Positions 1 to 5,944 of a DNA stretch of 10,575 bases are shown here, in pieces. The DNA is from RHKX01 sp964641695 (GTDB taxonomy: Bacteria > Actinomycetota > Thermoleophilia > Solirubrobacterales > 70-9), in contig CAZXKG010000093.1 in the NCBI GenBank assembly GCA_964641695.1, positions 1 to 10,575 of the forward strand, given 5' to 3'. Positions within the stretch are counted from its first letter, which is position 1. The number at the start of each line of letters is the position of its first letter. A program made the position numbers and the translations under genes. The notes under the pieces are model-generated. The model searched no databases and was not told the DNA's origin. It saw nothing but the letters and a program-made list of their open reading frames with translations.

Positions 1-433
1 GCAGTCCGATGACGGCGAGTGCTACACGATCGGCGCCGTCGTCGCCGACCACCTGAAGATGCCGTCGCTGACGCAGGTGATCGAGATGGACGTCGCCGAG
101 GGCAAGCTGACCTGCCGTCGTCAGGCCGAGTACGGCTACGACACGGTGGAGATCCAGACGCCGGCCGTGATCAGCGTCGGTGACGCGATCAACGAGCCGC
201 GCTACCCCTCGCTGAAGGCGATCATGGGCGCGAAGAAGAAGCCGCTCGACTCGAAGTCCACCGGCGACGTCGGCATCGAGGCCGGCAAGGTCGGCGAGGC
301 CGGCTCGCAGACCCAGGTGCTCGCGATCAACCCGCCCGCCGAGAAGGAGTCCGGCGAGATCATCGAGGACGAGGACACCAACGAGACGGTCGAGAAGATC
401 GTCGCCTGGCTCGAGGAAAGGAAGCTGATCTAG
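1..433 (+). CDS. etfB: Electron transfer flavoprotein beta subunit, 3' part (5' end outside window)
   Basis: The reading frame is open from base 2 to the TAG at 431-433, giving 143 visible residues of a protein that normally has about 250-260. Seen: a stretch reading DDGECYTIGAVVADHLKMPS, the usual EtfB region that precedes the conserved core, then a TPAVISV strand and NEPRYPSLKAIMGAKKKP. The last segment corresponds to the recognition loop of EtfB, which docks on partner dehydrogenases through a leucine (human Leu195). Known role: EtfB binds a structural AMP and, with EtfA, forms the soluble FAD-carrying ETF dimer that takes electrons from acyl-CoA and other flavin dehydrogenases. The ending (helix rich in Glu/Lys, KLI at the C-terminus) fits the family. 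Its stop codon directly abuts the etfA start codon, so the two are almost certainly one transcript. Identification is firm; the N-terminal half cannot be judged. Confidence 0.95.
   Translation, partial: QSDDGECYTIGAVVADHLKMPSLTQVIEMDVAEGKLTCRRQAEYGYDTVEIQTPAVISVGDAINEPRYPSLKAIMGAKKKPLDSKSTGDVGIEAGKVGEAGSQTQVLAINPPAEKESGEIIEDEDTNETVEKIVAWLEERKLI
417..422 (+). promoter_or_regulatory. Ribosome binding site of etfA
   Basis: The purine-rich stretch AAAGGA, within GAGGAAAGGAAG, lies inside the last codons of etfB and ends 11 nt before the etfA ATG. It supports translation of etfA from 434, coupled to termination of etfB at the adjoining TAG. Confidence 0.6.
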
Positions 434-1414
434 ATGGCAGGCATTCTGGTCTACGCCCTCCACAGCGACGAGAACGAGTTCAACGCGAACTCACTGGGCG
501 CGATCTCGGAGGCCGCGAAGCTGGCCGGCGAGATCGGTGGCGACGCCGCGGCCCTGGTCGTTGGCGACGTCGACGACGCGAAGTGCGCGTCGCTCGGCAA
601 GTACGGCGCCGCCAAGGTCTACCGCGCCAAGTCCGTCCCCGAGGGTCTCGCGCAGCCGATCGTCGACGCGATGGCCAAGGTCATCACCGACGACGGCTAC
701 TCCTACGCCCTCTTCGGCGGCGGTCTGCTCGGCTTCGAGATCGGCGCCGGTCTGACGGCGCGCCTCAGCGCCGGGGTGACCATGGAGGTCACGGCGGTGA
801 AGGCCGACGGCGGCAAGCTGATCGCCGAGCGCCCGGTCCTGCAGGACTCGGCGGTCGTCGATGTCGGCTACGTCTCCGAGCCCGGAGTGATCATCGGCCG
901 CCTGAACGCGTTCGACGCGGTCGAGGGCGGCGGCGGTGACGCCGAGGTCGTCGACGTCGACGTCGAGATCTCCGAGTTCTCGACCAAGGCGACGATGGTC
1001 AACCGCGGTGAGTCCGGTGACGGCGGCGGCGTCGACATCACCGACGCCGACATCCTCGTCGGCTCCGGCCGCGGGTTCGGCAGCGAGGAGAACCTCTCCG
1101 TCGCTCGCGAGCTGGCTTCCGCCCTGGGCGGCGAGGTCGCGGCAACCCGTGCGATCGTCGACGCGGGCTGGATCCCCTACGCCACCCAGATCGGCCAGAC
1201 GGGCAAGACCGTCGCGCCGAAGCTGTATCTGGGCGCCGGCGTCTCCGGTGCGATCCAGCACAAGGTCGGCATGCAGAACAGCGAGAACATCCTCGCGATC
1301 AACAAGGACTCGAACGCGCCGATCTTCGAGTACTGCGACCTCGGCGTCGTCGGCGATCTCAACAAGATCCTGCCGAAGCTGACCGAGGCGATCAAGGCCA
1401 AGAAGGGCGGCTGA
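434..1414 (+). CDS. etfA: Electron transfer flavoprotein alpha subunit
   Basis: A complete 326-residue EtfA, the normal length. The N-terminal half (about 1-190) is the nucleotide-binding-like ETF domain; the C-terminal half (about 205-326) is the FAD domain. Seen in the FAD domain: GSGRGFGSEENL at 210-221, the ATRAIVDAG segment with R239, IGQTGK with T256, the signature LYLGAGVSGAIQH with S271 and H276, and NILAINKD at 285-292. These four residues line up with human EtfA R249, T266, S281 and H286 at a constant offset of ten, and those residues tune or contact the flavin. Role: holds the redox-active FAD of the cytoplasmic ETF dimer and passes electrons to the membrane ETF:quinone oxidoreductase encoded just downstream. 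The ATG follows the etfB stop without a gap. A glycine (G267) takes the place usually held by Ala/Thr in the PROSITE signature, a conservative change. Very confident. Confidence 0.97.
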   Translation: MAGILVYALHSDENEFNANSLGAISEAAKLAGEIGGDAAALVVGDVDDAKCASLGKYGAAKVYRAKSVPEGLAQPIVDAMAKVITDDGYSYALFGGGLLGFEIGAGLTARLSAGVTMEVTAVKADGGKLIAERPVLQDSAVVDVGYVSEPGVIIGRLNAFDAVEGGGGDAEVVDVDVEISEFSTKATMVNRGESGDGGGVDITDADILVGSGRGFGSEENLSVARELASALGGEVAATRAIVDAGWIPYATQIGQTGKTVAPKLYLGAGVSGAIQHKVGMQNSENILAINKDSNAPIFEYCDLGVVGDLNKILPKLTEAIKAKKGG

Positions 1415-1474
1415 GCCGACCAGGCTCAGGCCCCTGACGAAGCTCAGGGTGTCCCGCGGCGGCGCGGGGCACCC
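1411..1474 (+). terminator. Three consecutive hairpins between etfA and the ETF:quinone oxidoreductase gene (attenuator or stabiliser candidate)
   Basis: Three perfect or near-perfect stems follow each other. First: CTGAGCC (1411-1417) with GGCTCAG (1423-1429), 5-nt loop, including the etfA stop codon. Second: CCCTGA (1432-1437) with TCAGGG (1444-1449), 6-nt loop. Third: an 11-bp stem of 1447-1457 with 1464-1474, one G-U pair, 6-nt loop; it shares three bases with the second, so these two compete at their junction. No U-run follows, so a classical intrinsic terminator is not shown. Partial termination or mRNA stabilisation between the genes are both possible. Confidence 0.4.
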
Positions 1475-1492
1475 GGCTTCAAACAGATCTCG

Positions 1493-1498
1493 AAAGGA
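1493..1498 (+). promoter_or_regulatory. Ribosome binding site of the ETF:quinone oxidoreductase gene
   Basis: AAAGGA ends 9 nt before the ATG at 1508. It fixes that start and shows this gene uses a leadered, Shine-Dalgarno-type initiation, unlike several other genes in the window. Confidence 0.65.
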
Positions 1499-1507
1499 TT
1501 CCCCTCG

Positions 1508-3208
1508 ATGCCTTCCGTAGCACCCTCAGAGTTCCCGCCCCCGTTCGATCCCGGCGAGCACATCGGCGCCCCCACCGATCCGGAGGACGAGCGCCTCGAA
1601 GCGGGGATCGTGATCGTCGGCGGTGGCCCCGCCGGCCTCGCCTGCGCTGTGCGGGTGATGCAGCTGCTGGAGGACGAGCCGGAGCTGACCGAGCAGCTCG
1701 GCGAGATCCCGGTCGCGGTGCTCGAGAAGGGCAAGGTCTGCGGCGCCCACAACCTGAGCGGCGCCAACATGCGCCCCTCCGCCATGGAGGAGCTGTTCCC
1801 CGGTCTCGATCCGAGCGAGTGGCCCGTCTACCAGAAGGTCACCAAGGACGCCGTCTACCTGCTCACCAAGTCGAAGGCGATCCCGCTCAAGCCACCCCCG
1901 CCGAACTTCCGTAACCACGGCAACTACGTGACCTCGGTCTCGAAGCTGAGCCGCTTCCTGGCCGAGAAGGCGGAGGAGGCCGGCGCCTACATCCTCACCG
2001 AGACCGTCGCCGACAAGCTGCTGGTGGAGAACCGGATCGTCCGCGGCGTTCGTTCCGGCGACAAGGGCCGCGACCGCGAGGGCAACCAGCTCGGCAACTT
2101 CGAGCCCGGCTCGGACCTGATGGCGAAGGCAACCGTGCTGGCCGAGGGGACCCTTGGTCATCTCACCGACTGCGCCGTCGACTACTTCGACATCGCCGGC
2201 GACGACAAGCGCTGGGAGATCGGCGTCAAGGAGGTCTGGGAGGTTCCGAAGCCGCTCGACCGCGTCATCCACACGATGAACTGGCCGCTGCGGAAGTCCC
2301 CGAAGTACAACGAGTTCGGCGGCTCCTTCATCTACCCGATGGGCGAGGACAAGCTCTGCATCGGCATGGTCGCCGGCCTCGACACGACCGACGCGACCTT
2401 CTCCTGCCACGACCTGCTGCAGCAGTTCAAGACGCACCCGTTCGTCCGCGACCTGCTCGAGGGCGGCAAGCGGGTCGGCTGGGGCGCGAAGACGATCCCC
2501 TCCGGCGGTTACTGGTCGATGCCGCGCAAGCTCGCGGTGCCGGGCATGGTGATGGCCGGCGACAACGTCTCGATGGTCAACATCCCGTACCTGAAGGGCA
2601 TCCACTACGCGATGCACGCCGGGATCTACGCGGCTGAGGCGATCGTCGACTCGCTCAAGGCCGACCCTGACTCGGTCGACTTCTCCGCCTACGAGGAGAA
2701 GGTCCGCAGCTCCGACATCGAGAAGGAGCTCTACAAGTCGCGCAACGTCCGCCAGCACGGTGACAAGGGCTTCGTCGCCTTCGGCGCGATCGCCAACGCC
2801 TGGCTGATGTCCGGCGGAGCGCTTCCCCCCGGCCACAAGGAGTGCGAGTCCGACGCCGAGGTCGAGGTCTTCCTGGGCAAGGCCGCCGAGAAGTACCCCG
2901 AGCCCGACAACGAGCTCACCTTCAGCAAGCTCGACTCGGTGTTCCTCTCGGGCAACGCGACCCGCGACGACGCGCCCAACCACGTCCGGATCCAGACCCA
3001 CGTCCCGCGCGAGGTCGCCCAGGCCTGGGTCTCGATGTGCCCGGCGCAGGTCTACGAGATCCCCGAGGAGCAGCTCGAGAGCAACGAGCCCGAGGTCGAC
3101 GTCCACGTCACCGCGTCCAACTGCGTGCAGTGCGGCGCGATCAACGCCAAGGGCGGTCGTCTGACCATGCCCGAGGGCGGCGACGGCCCCCTGTATCAGG
3201 AGGTCTGA
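1508..3208 (+). CDS. Electron transfer flavoprotein:quinone oxidoreductase (ETF-QO / FixC type)
   Basis: A 566-residue protein of the length of human ETF-QO's mature form. Seen: the dinucleotide-binding motif VGGGPAG at 37-43, EKGKVCGAHNLSGA at 73-86, a GNYVTSVSKLSRFLAEKAEEAG segment beginning at 138, TLGHLTD at 215-221, PSGGYWSMP at 331-339, and the second FAD motif ending in GD at 351-352 followed by PYLKGIHYAMHAGIYAAEA. The C-terminal ferredoxin-like domain holds MCPAQVYE (C511) and NCVQC (C539, C542), then PEGGDGP at 555-561. Role: oxidises reduced ETF and reduces quinone at the inner face of the membrane, joining fatty-acid and amino-acid oxidation to respiration. Odd point: relatives bind 4Fe-4S with four cysteines, and the fourth (three residues after C542) is isoleucine here, with a short deletion following. 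Neighbours etfB and etfA supply its substrate. Family assignment is secure; the state of the cluster is not. Confidence 0.95.
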   Translation: MPSVAPSEFPPPFDPGEHIGAPTDPEDERLEAGIVIVGGGPAGLACAVRVMQLLEDEPELTEQLGEIPVAVLEKGKVCGAHNLSGANMRPSAMEELFPGLDPSEWPVYQKVTKDAVYLLTKSKAIPLKPPPPNFRNHGNYVTSVSKLSRFLAEKAEEAGAYILTETVADKLLVENRIVRGVRSGDKGRDREGNQLGNFEPGSDLMAKATVLAEGTLGHLTDCAVDYFDIAGDDKRWEIGVKEVWEVPKPLDRVIHTMNWPLRKSPKYNEFGGSFIYPMGEDKLCIGMVAGLDTTDATFSCHDLLQQFKTHPFVRDLLEGGKRVGWGAKTIPSGGYWSMPRKLAVPGMVMAGDNVSMVNIPYLKGIHYAMHAGIYAAEAIVDSLKADPDSVDFSAYEEKVRSSDIEKELYKSRNVRQHGDKGFVAFGAIANAWLMSGGALPPGHKECESDAEVEVFLGKAAEKYPEPDNELTFSKLDSVFLSGNATRDDAPNHVRIQTHVPREVAQAWVSMCPAQVYEIPEEQLESNEPEVDVHVTASNCVQCGAINAKGGRLTMPEGGDGPLYQEV

Positions 3209-3310
3209 GCTACCCCGGCAAGGCGGCCGCCGGTCGGCTGCTGAGCATCGCCGGCGAGGGCTTCACGGGCCGCTGCTGATCGAGAGTCCGGGGAAGGTGT
3301 GCTCACCGGG

Positions 3311-3337
3311 CTCGACGCAGCTTCCGATCGCGTCGGG
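3311..3337. terminator. Hairpin between convergent genes, possible bidirectional terminator
   Basis: An 8-bp stem pairs 3311-3318 with 3330-3337 (core CGACGC/GCGTCG, one G-T pair) around an 11-nt loop. It lies in the 140-nt gap between the convergent ends of the ETF:quinone oxidoreductase gene and the small minus-strand gene. No U-run accompanies it on either strand, so function is inferred from position only. Confidence 0.3.
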
Positions 3338-3348
3338 CTGAGCGGGCG

Positions 3349-3561
3349 CTACTCCTCGCGCGCGGTGACCCGGAAGACCGAGACGACCTCCGCCTGCTTG
3401 CCCTCCGGGTGGGCGACGTAGGCGCTCGGGCCGCCGCCGAACCAGCTCGCGTTCTCGTTGTCGCCGACGAAGATGCCGGGATGGCGCTTGCCGTCGGCGT
3501 CCTCTACCCAAACGGGCTGACCGGGCTCGAACCCGTGGATCGGTGCGTCAGATTCGCTCAT
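3349..3561 (-). CDS. Small protein of unknown function (70 residues)
   Basis: Begins MSESDAPIHGFEPGQPVWVE and ends VSVFRVTAREE. I do not recognise the family. The residue pattern (short alternating hydrophobic runs such as PVWVED, GIFVGD, AYVAHP, VVSVFRV, separated by Gly/Pro/Asn turns) suggests a small all-beta, SH3-like fold, soluble, without signal peptide or membrane segment. It is acidic overall with two tryptophans. A TAGTAT box on the minus strand (3573-3568) leaves six bases before the ATG, so the mRNA may be leaderless, which supports both the start and the reality of the gene. It follows the deacetylase gene on the same strand after 58 nt, but its own promoter box suggests separate expression. 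The coding call rests on composition, the promoter box and the tight fit between neighbours. Confidence 0.65.
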   Translation of the reverse strand: MSESDAPIHGFEPGQPVWVEDADGKRHPGIFVGDNENASWFGGGPSAYVAHPEGKQAEVVSVFRVTAREE

Positions 3562-3567
3562 CTGCCC

Positions 3568-3573
3568 ATACTA
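3568..3573 (-). promoter_or_regulatory. -10 box of the 70-residue gene (leaderless start candidate)
   Basis: TAGTAT on the minus strand, six bases before the ATG at 3561. Transcription would begin at or within a base or so of the start codon. No convincing -35 was found. Confidence 0.45.
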
Positions 3574-3619
3574 AGCCTCGCTCAGCGCGGATCTGTGACT
3601 CCAGGCTCAGCGCGAACGC

Positions 3620-4588
3620 TCAGCCGACGGAGGCGACGCCGGGCGGTGGGACCTCGACGGCGCTCTCCAGCTTCTGGTTGCGCGGTGGCGGGTTGGTGTC
3701 GAGCAGCTCGGGGACGGTCACCGGGGTGAGGTTGCGCTGCTTCAGGCCGCGCAGGATCTTGGGCAGCGCCTCGATCGTCTGCGACCGATCGCCGCCCGCG
3801 TCGTGCATGAGGATCACCGAGCCGGGCTTGACCTCCTCGAGCGCCCGGGCGGCGATCGCCTCGGAGCCGGGCTGGGCGTAGTCGGTGGTGTCGATGCTCC
3901 AGAGCACCATCAGCATTCCGCGCTTTCTGAGCAGGTTGATCGTGTCCTCGTTGAACGAGCCGTAGGGCGGTCTGAAGATCTTCGGGGAGGGGGCGCCGTC
4001 GGCCACCAGCAGGTCGTCCACCAGGTCGATCTGGTCGGCCTGGTCGCCGTTGCTGAGCTGCGCCATGTGGGCGTGGTCCTGGCCGTGGTTGCCGATCGCG
4101 TGGCCCTGGCGGGCGATCTTGCGGACGATGTGCTCGTTGCCGTCCATCACGTAGCCGTTCATGAAGAAGGTCGAGGGAGCGTCGTGCTTGTGGAGGATCT
4201 TCAGCACCTGCTCGGTTTGGGCTCCGGGGCCGTCGTCGAAGGTGAGCGCGACGTTGCGCGCCCCTTTCATCCGGCCCTCCTTGAGGAACGGGGTGTAGCC
4301 GAGAACGCGATCGACCGCGAGCTCCTGATCGGCCGCGTTCTCCTTGTTCTGCTCCAGCGCTGTGGGCGGCGGCGGCGAGGCAGCCTGGGAGACCGAATCT
4401 CCACCCTCGGCCGTCCCCTTGCCCTCGCCGTCGGTCCCGTCGCCGACGCAGGCGCGGATCAGCAGCGCGCTGAGGGCGAGGAAGAGCGCGATGGCTCCCA
4501 TCGCCATCAACCGTCTGCGACGGAAGTGGGCATCGGAGCCGGCTGTCCGTCGGTTTGCGGAGCGTCCTTGTCCTCGGTCGGCGGGCAT
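3620..4588 (-). CDS. Membrane-anchored polysaccharide deacetylase (NodB domain, carbohydrate esterase family 4)
   Basis: 322 residues. An arginine cluster (RRRR, 23-26) precedes one hydrophobic segment (about 27-45), giving an N-in signal anchor; the LLIRAC end is not a good lipobox. Residues 46-95 are a Gly/Ser/Pro/acidic linker, and 110-297 form the NodB domain. Catalytic motifs: TFDDGP at 116-121 (base and metal aspartates), H168 and H172 in NHGQDH (metal histidines), RPPYG at 206-210, DTTDY at 233-237, and LMHD at 260-263 (catalytic histidine). All metal and catalytic residues are present; motif 2 has Gly where Ser/Thr is usual and motif 4 has Tyr where Trp is usual. Role: a metal-dependent N- (or O-) deacetylase acting outside the membrane, most likely on peptidoglycan or another wall glycan; the substrate cannot be read from sequence. 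A proline-rich tail (299-317) ends the protein. Confidence 0.92.
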   Translation of the reverse strand: MPADRGQGRSANRRTAGSDAHFRRRRLMAMGAIALFLALSALLIRACVGDGTDGEGKGTAEGGDSVSQAASPPPPTALEQNKENAADQELAVDRVLGYTPFLKEGRMKGARNVALTFDDGPGAQTEQVLKILHKHDAPSTFFMNGYVMDGNEHIVRKIARQGHAIGNHGQDHAHMAQLSNGDQADQIDLVDDLLVADGAPSPKIFRPPYGSFNEDTINLLRKRGMLMVLWSIDTTDYAQPGSEAIAARALEEVKPGSVILMHDAGGDRSQTIEALPKILRGLKQRNLTPVTVPELLDTNPPPRNQKLESAVEVPPPGVASVG

Positions 4589-4597
4589 GAACGCAGG

Positions 4598-4603
4598 AGC
4601 ATA
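4598..4603 (-). promoter_or_regulatory. -10 box of the deacetylase gene
   Basis: TATGCT on the minus strand, nine bases before the ATG at 4588; the transcript would have a leader of only about three bases. It sits back-to-back with the rpmE promoter in a 63-nt divergent spacer. Confidence 0.4.
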
Positions 4604-4637
4604 GGAGAGCGGCGTGGGCGCCTCTTCCCACGCTGGC

Positions 4638-4643
4638 TACACT
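4638..4643 (+). promoter_or_regulatory. -10 box of rpmE
   Basis: TACACT, eight bases before the rpmE ATG at 4652, so the leader would be one or two bases. A GGTGG stretch (4645-4649) lies too close to the ATG to be an ideal ribosome binding site. No consensus -35 is visible. Confidence 0.5.
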
Positions 4644-4651
4644 TGGTGGCG

Positions 4652-4855
4652 ATGAAGACCGAGATCCATCCCGAGTACGTAACGGCGCACGTCCGCTGCG
4701 CCTGCGGCAACGAGTTCCTGACCCGCTCGACCAAGTCCGAGATCCACGTCGAGCTCTGCTCCGCCTGCCACCCGTTCTACACGGGCAAGCAGAAGCTGGT
4801 CGACACCGGCGGCCGCGTCGAGCGCTTCCGCCGCCGCGCCGAGAAGAAGAAGTAA
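4652..4855 (+). CDS. rpmE: 50S ribosomal protein L31, zinc-binding form
   Basis: 67 residues beginning MKTEIHPEYVTAHVRCACGN. Four cysteines, C16, C18, C36 and C39, form the CxC...CxxC zinc site that defines the C+ type of L31; the HPFYTGKQKLVDTGGRVERF segment at 40-59 is the usual L31 core. Role: a protein of the large subunit central protuberance that helps bridge to the small subunit; the zinc form is usually replaced by a zinc-free paralogue during zinc starvation, though none is seen here. The start is set by homology and by the -10 box just upstream. rpmE usually lies near prfA and prmC, which here begin 3.5 kb downstream. A hairpin at 4936-4961 may end its transcript. Confidence 0.97.
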   Translation: MKTEIHPEYVTAHVRCACGNEFLTRSTKSEIHVELCSACHPFYTGKQKLVDTGGRVERFRRRAEKKK

Positions 4856-4866
4856 CCCGCCCAACC

Positions 4867-4947
4867 CTGCGCCGACGCCCCAGCTTCCAGGCAACACCGG
4901 GCAACGGACCGGACCGGACGCGAAGCGGAGGATCCGGTCGGCAGGTA
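4867..4947. repeat. Structured intergenic repeat, copy A
   Basis: First of two diverged direct copies about 100 nt apart. Shared blocks with copy B, in order: CTGCGCC, CGCCCC, GCTTCCA, GGGCAAC, CCGGAC, AGC, GGAGGAT, CGGCAG. Inside, an outer stem GACCGGA (4907-4913) / TCCGGTC (4933-4939) encloses an inner stem CGC (4919-4921) / GCG (4925-4927). The same architecture occurs in copy B with different paired bases. No open reading frame resembling a protein family is evident here. Confidence 0.6.
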
Positions 4948-4961
4948 TCTCCTTGCCGACC
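4936..4961 (+). terminator. Hairpin downstream of rpmE
   Basis: A 10-bp stem (4936-4945 with 4952-4961, one G-T pair, core GTCGGCA/TGCCGAC) around a 6-nt loop, 80 nt after the rpmE stop. It partly overlaps repeat copy A and would compete with that copy's outer stem. There is no U-run, so this is a candidate terminator only, possibly also serving the convergent hydrolase gene. Confidence 0.4.
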
Positions 4962-4966
4962 CGACT

Positions 4967-5049
4967 CTGCGCCTCCGCCCCTGCTTCCAACTTTCGCTGG
5001 GCAACCGGGGAACCGGACGGGCGTAGCCCGGAGGATTCCCCGGCAGTTA
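4967..5049. repeat. Structured intergenic repeat, copy B
   Basis: Second copy of the repeat. The outer stem is CCGGGGAA (5005-5012) / TTCCCCGG (5036-5043) and the inner stem CGGGC (5018-5022) / GCCCG (5026-5030) with a GTA loop. The unpaired segments between the stems (CCGGA and GGAGGA) match copy A, while the paired bases differ but remain complementary. It reaches the 3' end of the hydrolase gene, overlapping its stop codon at 5047-5049. Confidence 0.6.
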
Positions 5050-5901
5050 GACAACGAAGTCGGCTACCGCCGCCGCGACCTCCCTCGGCCTATCGAACGG
5101 GACGTAGGTCTTGCCGCCGGGGACCTCGATCAGCGTGCAGTCCGGGATCGTGTTCTGCAGGCGCCGCGCCAGGTCCATCGTGAACCAGCGATCGGCATCG
5201 CCCCAGACGAGCAGCGCCGGGATCTGAAGGTCCCGCAGCTTCGCCGCGGCCGTCATCGTCTGCGCCGTGTCGGCCGTCGAGAAGAAGCGGATGCCGTCGC
5301 GGCGCACGCCGCGGTCGTTGATCAGCGGGTCCACCCAGGCGCGCAACGCAGCTTCCGGCGCCGGGCGCTCGGTCAGCCATCCGTAGGCGAGCGGTGAGCG
5401 CCGGATCGCGCCGATCCGCATCGAGCCGGCGAGCAAGGCGGCTGACCCCGGGAGGCGCGCAGCCCGGGACATCAGCTTGAAGTGGCCGGGCGGGTAGGTC
5501 TCGAAGGCGTCGCAGTTGGTCAGCACGAGGCGACCGATTCGCTCGGGGTGCTCGGTGACGAGGATCTGGGAGACCGCGCCGCCCGAGTCGTTGCCGACGA
5601 TCGTCACGCCGTTCAGGCCGAGCCGCTCGAGGAACTCGGCGATCAGGGCGGCGACTGCGGGAGGGGAGACGTCGGCGTCGGGGTCCATCGCCTCGGGATG
5701 CGATCCCATCGGCCAGTCGGGGAGGATGCAGCGCATCGAGTCATCCAGCTCGGCGGCGACGCCGTCCCAGAGCACCGAGTTGCACGCGAAGCCGTGGACG
5801 AAGACGATCGGCTCGCCCTCGCCCTCGCCCGACTCCCGGTAGTGGACGTTGCCGGCGCTGAGTCGCGCGACCTTCGCCGCTCCGTCGATGGTCTGGATCA
5901 T
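5047..5901 (-). CDS. Alpha/beta-fold hydrolase, haloalkane dehalogenase/epoxide hydrolase-like
   Basis: 284 residues, soluble, no signal peptide. Seen: FVHGF at 34-38 (oxyanion-hole HG), the nucleophile elbow VGNDSGG at 102-108, in which the G-x-Nu-x-G rule places Asp105 as nucleophile, a cap region at about 130-215, and VWGDADRW at 232-239, which offers D235 or D237 as the acid. The place where the catalytic histidine normally sits (after the last strand, before a DRPxxVA helix) reads GGKTYVPFDRP, and no histidine occurs anywhere after H140. An Asp nucleophile suggests dehalogenase or epoxide hydrolase ancestry, but without the histidine, hydrolysis of the ester intermediate by the usual route is doubtful. 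The start is set by a GAGGAGG ribosome site (5916-5910). Divergent to a TetR gene across an 87-nt spacer with paired operators, so it is the likely TetR target. Substrate unknown. Confidence 0.85.
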   Translation of the reverse strand: MIQTIDGAAKVARLSAGNVHYRESGEGEGEPIVFVHGFACNSVLWDGVAAELDDSMRCILPDWPMGSHPEAMDPDADVSPPAVAALIAEFLERLGLNGVTIVGNDSGGAVSQILVTEHPERIGRLVLTNCDAFETYPPGHFKLMSRAARLPGSAALLAGSMRIGAIRRSPLAYGWLTERPAPEAALRAWVDPLINDRGVRRDGIRFFSTADTAQTMTAAAKLRDLQIPALLVWGDADRWFTMDLARRLQNTIPDCTLIEVPGGKTYVPFDRPREVAAAVADFVV

Positions 5902-5909
5902 GATCGGGG

Positions 5910-5916
5910 CCTCCTC
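5910..5916 (-). promoter_or_regulatory. Ribosome binding site of the hydrolase gene
   Basis: GAGGAGG on the minus strand, eight bases before the ATG at 5901. It is the strongest Shine-Dalgarno sequence in the window and decides this start. Confidence 0.75.
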
Positions 5917-5944
5917 GGGCGCGTTCGACGGCGCTCATCTGAAG

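Noticed and set aside
491..1261. A 256-codon open frame antisense to etfA
   Set aside because: Composition dominated by Asp/Gly/Ala/Arg without motifs, fully inside a certain etfA; typical antisense artefact.
1526..3106. A 526-codon open frame antisense to the ETF:quinone oxidoreductase gene
   Set aside because: It is a codon-position shadow of a GC-rich gene: low-complexity Leu/Val/Asp/Gly/Arg composition, no recognisable domain, and the sense strand encodes a well-conserved enzyme.
3209..3288. GGCGGCCGCC palindrome and short stems just after the ETF-QO stop as a terminator
   Set aside because: Stems are short or have long loops and are expected by chance at this GC content; the better candidate is at 3311-3337.
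3803..4651. Long plus-strand open frame antisense to the deacetylase, continuing in frame into rpmE
   Set aside because: Only the last 67 codons (from 4652) resemble a protein family. The rest is antisense to all catalytic motifs of the deacetylase, so a fused or extended L31 is not credible.
3582..5054. A 490-codon minus-strand open frame across the deacetylase, rpmE and the repeats
   Set aside because: Arg/Gly/Pro-rich in all parts, out of frame with the real deacetylase and spanning a ribosomal protein gene on the other strand; chance openness in GC-rich DNA.
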